From NCBI RefSeq assembly GCF_003002815.1, contig NZ_PVTF01000002.1:124001-188000 (forward strand): 64,000 bases of DNA, given 5' to 3'. This document shows, in pieces, positions 58,698-64,000 of this stretch. Below the pieces are notes generated by a model that saw only the letters and a program-made list of their open reading frames with translations, had not been told where the DNA came from and made no database searches. The stretch is from Umezawaea tangerina. GTDB taxonomy: Bacteria; Actinomycetota; Actinomycetes; Mycobacteriales; Pseudonocardiaceae. The translations under genes and the position numbers were made by a program. How positions within the stretch are numbered: the first letter of the stretch is position 1; the number at the start of each line of letters is the position of its first letter.

Positions 58698-59972
58698 ATG
58701 ACGAGGCGCGTACTCAGACGCCTGCTGGCACTCATGACCACGGGCATCGTTCTCGCCTCAACCGCCTGCTCAGCACACCCGGCCGCGGGCGGCACCGCCC
58801 TGACGCTGTGGCACGGCTACACCGAGCAGGAGGCCGACGCGCTGGTGAAGCTCGCCGAGCGGTGGAACGGCGAGCACCCCGACCAGAAGGTGGAGCTGGT
58901 CTTCGACGGCGGGAACGACACCGCGCTGCAGAAGACGCTCGCCTCGTTCGTCTCCGGTGACCCGCCCACCGTCGCCTACGAGTTCGGCTCCTCGATCACC
59001 CCGCTCTCGGCCCGGCCGCAGACCGCCGACCTGACCGAGCTGGTCAAGGAGAACCCCGACTTCGCCTGGGACGACTTCTTCCCCGCCGTGCGGGACGCGG
59101 CCACCGTGAACGGCCACATCTACGGCCTCCCGGCGCTGGTGGACAACCTGGCGCTGGTCTACAACAAGAAGCTGTTCGCCGAGGCGGGCCTGGACGCGCC
59201 GACGGCGCAGTGGACCTGGGACGACTTCCGGTCGGCCGCCAAGCGGCTCACCGACCGGGAGGGCACGCGGTACGGGTGGGCCTACGTCAACGACGGCTCC
59301 GAGGACACCGTGTGGCGCTACCTCGCGCTGCTCTGGCAGGCGGGCGGCGACCTGCTCACCCCCGACAACACCAAGGCCGCGTTCGACTCGCCCGCCGGGC
59401 TGCAGGCCGCGAAGCTGCTGCGCGACATGGCCGTCACCGACAAGTCGGTGTACCTCGACCAGGGTGACCAGCAGTACCTGAACCTGTTCAACTCGGGCAG
59501 GCTCGGTATGATGTGGACGGGCCCGTGGGACCTGAGCGGGATCAACGACGACGTCAACTACGGCGTGCAGATCCTGCCCGGCAAGCTCAACCACTCCACC
59601 ATCGCCGGTCCGGACAACTTCATGCTGTTCGACAAGTCCGCGCAGCAGCGGGCGTGGCCGTTCCTGCAGTGGCTGCTGTCCCCCGAGATCCACCTGGAGT
59701 ACGCCACCCAGACCGGGCACCTGCCGCTGCGCAAGTCCGAGCAGACCCTGCCCGGCTACCCGGCCTACCAGCAGAAGTACCCGGCCGCGCGGCTGTTCGT
59801 GGACAACCTGTCCGACAACGTGGGCAAGGCCAGGCCCAACATCGCGCAGTACCCGGAGATCTCCAAGGTCCTGGGCACCGCCGTGCAGGGCGTCCTGCTG
59901 GGCCAGACCGACCCCGCCGACGCGCTGGCCGAGGCCAGTACCGCCACCGACCGGATCCTGGCGGGCGGCTGA
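58698..59972 (+). CDS. Orphan sugar ABC transporter substrate-binding lipoprotein
   Basis: This 424-residue protein has a lipoprotein signal (TGIVLASTAC, lipobox Cys about residue 24) and the extracellular solute-binding family 1 fold (LTLWHGYTEQEADALVKLAE, YGLPALVDNLALVYNKKLFA, LGMMWTGPWDL). It probably binds an oligosaccharide or glycerol-phosphate-like ligand. No permease or ATPase gene follows; the next gene is on the other strand. It would need a shared transporter encoded elsewhere. The upstream 250 bases are relatively AT-rich. Confidence 0.88.
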   Translation: MTRRVLRRLLALMTTGIVLASTACSAHPAAGGTALTLWHGYTEQEADALVKLAERWNGEHPDQKVELVFDGGNDTALQKTLASFVSGDPPTVAYEFGSSITPLSARPQTADLTELVKENPDFAWDDFFPAVRDAATVNGHIYGLPALVDNLALVYNKKLFAEAGLDAPTAQWTWDDFRSAAKRLTDREGTRYGWAYVNDGSEDTVWRYLALLWQAGGDLLTPDNTKAAFDSPAGLQAAKLLRDMAVTDKSVYLDQGDQQYLNLFNSGRLGMMWTGPWDLSGINDDVNYGVQILPGKLNHSTIAGPDNFMLFDKSAQQRAWPFLQWLLSPEIHLEYATQTGHLPLRKSEQTLPGYPAYQQKYPAARLFVDNLSDNVGKARPNIAQYPEISKVLGTAVQGVLLGQTDPADALAEASTATDRILAGG

Positions 59973-59978
59973 CCCGAC

Positions 59979-60740
59979 TCACACCAGCACGGCGACCAGT
60001 GCCGCGACCAGCAGGCACAGGTAGGCCACGGCGTGCGCGCGGTCGGGGATCGGGGGAAGCAGCCCGCGGGCGAACGCGATGGTGGGCAGCGACCCGGCGA
60101 GCAGGGCGGCCGCGGCCACCACGTCGACCGCGCCCGTCGGTCCGCCGGGTCCGAGCAGGTAGAGGGTCGTCGCGACGACGGCCACCGGCAGGCTCAGCGG
60201 GTTCGCCATGGCCGCCGCGTCGACCATCGGCAGCCCGCGGCGGCGCAGCAGCGGGACCGTCAGCACGCTGCCGCCGACGCCGAGGAAGCTCGCCACGACG
60301 CCGATCCCCACCCCGCCCGCCGTGGTCGTGAGCCGCCCCAGCGGGCGGGGTGCGCCGCCGTGCAGGAACCCCCGGCGCAGCACGCCGTCGAGGATCGTCA
60401 CGACGAGGTAGGCCGCGAACAGCAGGTGCAGCAGGGAGTCCGGGGCCAGCGTGGCCGCCAGGGTGCCGACGACAGCGCCGAGGGACACGTACGCCGCGAG
60501 CGGCCACAGGTACTCCCGGCGCAGCCTGCCGGAGCGGTGCAGCGCGAGGGTGGCACCCAACGAGTTGACCACCATCACCGCCGCCGAGGTCCCGACCGCC
60601 ACGTGCATCGCGTCCGGACCGCCCGCGGCCACCGAGTACACGACCGGGACGGTGACGAAGCCGCCGCCGAAGCCGAACAGGACGGTCGTGACCCCGCTCA
60701 GGCAACCGAGCGCGACCAGGACGGCGATCGTGGGGAGCAC
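59979..60740 (-). CDS. TSUP (TauE/SafE-type) membrane permease
   Basis: This 253-residue protein has about eight membrane segments and the TSUP repeats (VLFGFGGGFVTVPVVYSV, VASFLGVGGSVLTVPLLRRR). Members move sulfite, sulfonates or related anions across the membrane. It starts at GTG 60740 and is convergent with the sugar-binding gene, 6 bases apart. Confidence 0.88.
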   Translation of the reverse strand: MLPTIAVLVALGCLSGVTTVLFGFGGGFVTVPVVYSVAAGGPDAMHVAVGTSAAVMVVNSLGATLALHRSGRLRREYLWPLAAYVSLGAVVGTLAATLAPDSLLHLLFAAYLVVTILDGVLRRGFLHGGAPRPLGRLTTTAGGVGIGVVASFLGVGGSVLTVPLLRRRGLPMVDAAAMANPLSLPVAVVATTLYLLGPGGPTGAVDVVAAAALLAGSLPTIAFARGLLPPIPDRAHAVAYLCLLVAALVAVLV

Positions 60741-60853
60741 GTGGACCGACGCTACCGCTCTCCGGTCCAGCGGAGACGCCCACTTGGCCCTAGCGTGGGA
60801 CCGATGCGACTCCCCAGGACGAGCCCCGCCCCCGCTGCCCGCCGGACCGCGCC

Positions 60854-62281
60854 ATGACCCGGTGCCTGGTCATGGGGGCGACGGGCTACCTCGGCTCCCT
60901 GCTGGTCCCCGCACTGGTCGAGGCCGGTCACGAGGTGGGCGCGCTGGTCCGCTCCCCCGAGTCGGCCGACCCGCTGCCGGTCGCCGTCCACACCGGCGAC
61001 GCCACCGACCCGGAGGCCGTCCGCGCCGCGCTGGCGGGTGTCGCGGTCGTCTACTTCCTCGTGCACTCGCTGGACCGCGACGACTTCGCCGACGTCGACC
61101 GCCGCGCCGCCACCGTCCTCGCCACCGAGGCCGCGGCCGCGGGCGTCCGGCAGGTCGTCTACGTCGGCGGCCCCCGCCCGACCTGCGACGACGTGTCGGA
61201 GCACCTGGCGTCCCGCGCCGAGGTCGGCGACATCCTCACCCACGGCCGGGTGCCCGCGCTGGCGCTGCAGGCGTCCATGATCATCGGCCGGGGCTCGGCG
61301 AGCTTCGACCTGCTGCGCACCGCCCGCCTCGTCCCGTGGGTGCCCGTCCCGCGCTGGACGCGCAACACCAGCAGGCCGGTCGCCGCCGCCGACGTCGTGC
61401 ACTACCTCCTCGCCGCGGCCGACCTGGAGCACCCGGTCCGCGGCGCGTTCGACGTGTCCGGCCCCGAGGCGCTGAGCTACCTGGAGCTCATCCAGCGGTA
61501 CGCACGGGTGACCGGCCTGCGCGTCCGCCTCCCGGTCCCGGCGCCCGTCTGGTCGCACCGGCTGGCCGCCAGGCTGGCCGGCCTGGTGACGCCGATCCCC
61601 TCCTCCGTCGCGGGCCCGCTGTTCGAGTCGCTGGACCACGACCTCCAGCCCACCGACAGCGACGTCACCACCGTGCTGCCGCCACCGCCCGGCGGTCCGA
61701 CCACCGTCGACAACGCCATCCGCGCCGCCTGCCCGCCCGCGGAGGTCCCGACGACGTCGGACACCCCGTTCGTCGACGAGGTCGTGGTGACCTCCACCGC
61801 CGGACCGGACGAGGTGTGGCGCACCGTCACCGGCCTCGGCGGCCCCAACGGCTGGCACACCATCCCGCTCGTGTGGACCTTCCGCGGCGCGCTCGACCAC
61901 CTCGCGGGCGGCGTCGGCCTCTACCGCGGCCGGGCCCCGGAGATCACCGACGGCGACGTCGTCGACTCCTGGACCGTGCTGCACCGCGACGACACCGCGC
62001 GCACGCTCGTCCTGCGGGCGGACATGCGGATGCCCGGCGACACCGTCCTGAGGATGGGCGTCGAGGTCCACGGCGGGCGGACCCGCTACCGCCAGACCAT
62101 CACGTTCACCCCGGACGGCCAGGCGGGCAGGCTCTACTGGCAGGTGCAGAAACCGCTGCACGACATCGTGTTCGCCACGATGGCCCACGGCATCGCCCGC
62201 AGCTCCTCCGCCGAGGGCCCGCGGGCCGTCGCCGAGGCGCTGCGCGACGCCGCGAGCCACGTCGTGGCGCGGCTCAGGTAG
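60854..62281 (+). CDS. NmrA-like NAD(P)-binding domain fused to DUF2867
   Basis: This 475-residue protein has an N-terminal Rossmann domain (CLVMGATGYLGSLLVPALVE, VVYVGGPRPTCDD; about 1-290) and a C-terminal DUF2867/SRPBCC-like domain (about 310-475; VWRTVTGLGGPNGWHTIPLV, GRLYWQVQKPLHDIVFATMA). Such fusions are widespread but uncharacterised. Its end overlaps the convergent monooxygenase gene by 8 bases. Confidence 0.85.
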   Translation: MTRCLVMGATGYLGSLLVPALVEAGHEVGALVRSPESADPLPVAVHTGDATDPEAVRAALAGVAVVYFLVHSLDRDDFADVDRRAATVLATEAAAAGVRQVVYVGGPRPTCDDVSEHLASRAEVGDILTHGRVPALALQASMIIGRGSASFDLLRTARLVPWVPVPRWTRNTSRPVAAADVVHYLLAAADLEHPVRGAFDVSGPEALSYLELIQRYARVTGLRVRLPVPAPVWSHRLAARLAGLVTPIPSSVAGPLFESLDHDLQPTDSDVTTVLPPPPGGPTTVDNAIRAACPPAEVPTTSDTPFVDEVVVTSTAGPDEVWRTVTGLGGPNGWHTIPLVWTFRGALDHLAGGVGLYRGRAPEITDGDVVDSWTVLHRDDTARTLVLRADMRMPGDTVLRMGVEVHGGRTRYRQTITFTPDGQAGRLYWQVQKPLHDIVFATMAHGIARSSSAEGPRAVAEALRDAASHVVARLR

Positions 62282-63368
62282 CCGGGACCCACCCGAAGGC
62301 GGACGCCGTGGCGGCCAGGTCGGTCAGCAGCCGCACGTTCTCCTCGAGCCCGAACGCGGGCGGGAGGAAGAGCACGACCTCGTCGGCCGCGGCGATCCCC
62401 GGATCGGCCAGCACCGCCTCGGCGACCGCGTCCGGGTCACCGTGGAACACCGGGCTGATCCGCACCCCGGCGGGGAGGTTGCCGGTCACCACGGGCTCCA
62501 GCGCCCCCTTGGGCCGGGAGGCGTGCATGCCCTCGGAGCGGCGCTGCGCGTCGTAGGCGGCGTAGGTCTCCCGCAGCTCGGCGGTCCCGCCGGGCAGGAT
62601 GGAGGCCGCGACGGCCACCGGCGGCGGCTCCGTCGCGTACCTCTCCCGCCACGTGCTCCGGTAGGCCTCGACCACCCGCGCCTGGTGCTGCCCGAACGTC
62701 TCGCCCTCGGCCAGGTCGTGCAGCACGGTCCCGGTGATCAGCCCGATCCCCAGCTCGGCGGCCCGCACGGCCGAGTCGATGCTCGCCGCCCCCTGCCTGA
62801 TCCGCGACAGCAGTCCGGGGCTGTGCGGGGTGACCTTCAGCTCGGTCCCCACCGGAGCGCCCTGACCGGGTCCGTCGACGGTGTGCAGCGTCGCGCCGCC
62901 GACCGCCGCGAGGAACCGGAGCTGGCGGCGCCGCGCCTCCGTCCTGGTGTCGGTGTCCACGGCGCCGAACACCGCGTCGAACGCGGCGCCGGCACCGGTG
63001 GCGACGGCCAGCTCCAGCCGGTCCCCGCCCACCAGCAGGTCCGTGGTGCCCGCCGCCTCGGCGAGCAGGATCGGGTCCTGGTAGCGCATGGGGAGGACGG
63101 CCGTGCCCAGCGCGATGCGGTGCGCGTGCTGGCCGACAGCGGCCAGGAACGGCAGCGGCGAGGACAGGTAGTGGTCGAAGTGCCGCTGGTAGACCCAGCC
63201 GGACTGGTAGCCCAGCGCCTCGGCCGCCGTGAACAGCTCGACGCCGTCCCGCAGCCCCTGTGCCGGACCGCGGTCGTCGCTGAACGAAACGCGGGTGTTG
63301 AAGCCGAGCCGGGCCTTGGGCCGGAACGACGACCCGACGGGCTCGGCAGCGGACCGCGTGGCGGTCAT
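62274..63368 (-). CDS. Luciferase-like (LLM) flavin/F420-dependent oxidoreductase
   Basis: This 364-residue TIM-barrel enzyme shows LLM-family text (RLGFNTRVSFSDDRGPAQGL, IALGTAVLPMRYQDPILLAE, DRLELAVATG). It is probably an FMN- or F420-dependent monooxygenase. The ATG overlaps the stop of the upstream peptide-type ABC ATPase (ATGA). LLM genes next to peptide-type ABC transporters are common in sulfur/sulfonate or xenobiotic uptake loci, so it may act on the imported compound. Confidence 0.88.
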   Translation of the reverse strand: MTATRSAAEPVGSSFRPKARLGFNTRVSFSDDRGPAQGLRDGVELFTAAEALGYQSGWVYQRHFDHYLSSPLPFLAAVGQHAHRIALGTAVLPMRYQDPILLAEAAGTTDLLVGGDRLELAVATGAGAAFDAVFGAVDTDTRTEARRRQLRFLAAVGGATLHTVDGPGQGAPVGTELKVTPHSPGLLSRIRQGAASIDSAVRAAELGIGLITGTVLHDLAEGETFGQHQARVVEAYRSTWRERYATEPPPVAVAASILPGGTAELRETYAAYDAQRRSEGMHASRPKGALEPVVTGNLPAGVRISPVFHGDPDAVAEAVLADPGIAAADEVVLFLPPAFGLEENVRLLTDLAATASAFGWVPAT

Positions 63369-64000
63369 GACACCCCTTCCGCGACGGCACCGGCACCCAC
63401 GGGGATCGAGTCCACAAGGGCACGGGTGCAGGACTCCCGCGGGTGGTCGAAGATGGCGCCGACCTCCCCGCTCTCGACGATCCGCCCCCGGTGCATCACC
63501 GACACGGTGTGCGCCAGCTGGCGAACCAGTGCCAGGTCGTGCGACACGAACACGTAGGTCAGCCCCAGCTCGGCCTGCAACGACAGCAGCACCTCGACGA
63601 TCCCGGCCTGCACGCTCACGTCGAGCGCCGAGGTCGGCTCGTCGAGCACGATCACGTCCGGCCGCAGCACCAGGGCCCTGGCGAGCGCGACCCGTTGCCG
63701 CTGACCACCCGACAGGGCGGAGGGCTTGCGGGACAACAGGTCCTCGCCCAGCCCGACGGAGTGCAGCGCCTCGCGGACCCGGTCGGCGCGCTCCCGGCGG
63801 GTCCCGACGCGGAACCGGTCCAGCGACTCCCCCACCAGCCGCTCGACCGTCCACAGGGGATCCAGCGACGTGAAGGGGTTCTGGTACACCAGCTGCAGGT
63901 GCCGCCGGATCGAGCGCAGCGACGCGTGCGACCGGCCCGCGACCTCCTCCCCCGCCACGGAGATGGCGCCGCGGTCGGGCTCCTCCAGCCCGAGCAGCAG
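63365..64000 (-). CDS. Oligopeptide/nickel-type ABC transporter ATPase (partial)
   Basis: The C-terminal ~211 residues of a DppF/OppF-like ATPase are present; the N-terminus lies beyond the window. Visible are the Q-loop LQLVYQNPFTSLDPLW, signature LSGGQRQRVALARALV, Walker B VIVLDEPTSALDV and switch His VFVSHDLALV. It probably belongs to a peptide-type uptake operon that continues outside the window and ends with the LLM gene. Confidence 0.92.
   Translation of the reverse strand: MLLGLEEPDRGAISVAGEEVAGRSHASLRSIRRHLQLVYQNPFTSLDPLWTVERLVGESLDRFRVGTRRERADRVREALHSVGLGEDLLSRKPSALSGGQRQRVALARALVLRPDVIVLDEPTSALDVSVQAGIVEVLLSLQAELGLTYVFVSHDLALVRQLAHTVSVMHRGRIVESGEVGAIFDHPRESCTRALVDSIPVGAGAVAEGVS

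Noticed and set aside
60752-62260. Minus-strand 502-codon frame opposite the NmrA-DUF2867 gene
   Set aside because: It is a codon-bias shadow; the plus-strand frame has clear Rossmann and DUF2867 sequence.

Overview
The window is high-GC DNA with tightly packed genes, frequent GTG starts, 1-4 base stop/start overlaps, WXG/PPE/EspG secretion genes, AfsR-like and large LuxR regulators and many ECF sigma factors. This points to a filamentous actinomycete, most likely of the Pseudonocardiaceae (Saccharothrix/Lentzea/Actinosynnema-like). That placement comes from gene content only, and no rRNA is present. No tRNA, rRNA or CRISPR array was seen.

Layout. 1-365: a dispersed hairpin repeat and a C-rich leader. 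366-7262: an orphan type VII secretion (ESX-like) substrate locus with small WXG-like proteins, a PPE-like protein and an EspG-like chaperone. Its second operon has two peptidoglycan hydrolases fused to WXG-like helical domains, followed by two YbaB-like genes. No EccB/C/D/E or mycosin gene is present. 7369-24000: a membrane protein, secreted GH43 arabinanase, DUF4394 protein, AfsR-like regulator, SigE-type ECF sigma/anti-sigma pair, LacI regulator divergent from a GH30 enzyme, a TetR/oxidoreductase switch with two visible operators, a class III nucleotidyl-cyclase-like protein ending in a RHIM-like motif, and a GH87-like alpha-1,3-glucanase.

24151-38964: a Cys/His-rich orphan, a giant LuxR (LAL) regulator, VOC proteins, an ABC-F ATPase with an upstream leader peptide, aldo/keto reductase, TetR, a three-gene VanA/VanB-type oxygenase operon under an IclR neighbour, a methyltransferase-P450 pair and a secreted hydrolase. 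39053-46126: an unknown winged-helix-like protein, a degraded locus (ABC ATPase fragment plus an MFS gene with an amber codon), a siderophore-type ABC uptake operon, and two paralogous ECF sigma factors flanking an anti-sigma gene, with the second copy of the hairpin repeat between them.

46199-64000: an ECF42-type sigma factor with its DGPF/YCII partner and a DUF998 membrane protein, a nuclease-like orphan, a MITE-like element bounded by CTAG, GH64 beta-1,3-glucanase, an SGNH hydrolase with Fn3 domains, LysR/SDR, a VOC protein, an ArsR/SRPBCC/DUF899 stress-type cluster with twin operators, an orphan sugar-binding lipoprotein, a TSUP permease, an NmrA-DUF2867 fusion, a luciferase-like monooxygenase and the end of a peptide-type ABC ATPase cut by the window edge.

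Themes. The four secreted glycosidases (GH43, GH30, GH87, GH64) suggest attack on plant arabinan and fungal wall glucans. The most unusual items are the cyclase with a RHIM-like tail, the hydrolase-WXG fusions in the orphan ESX locus, the duplicated three-tier hairpin element, and the ABC-F leader.
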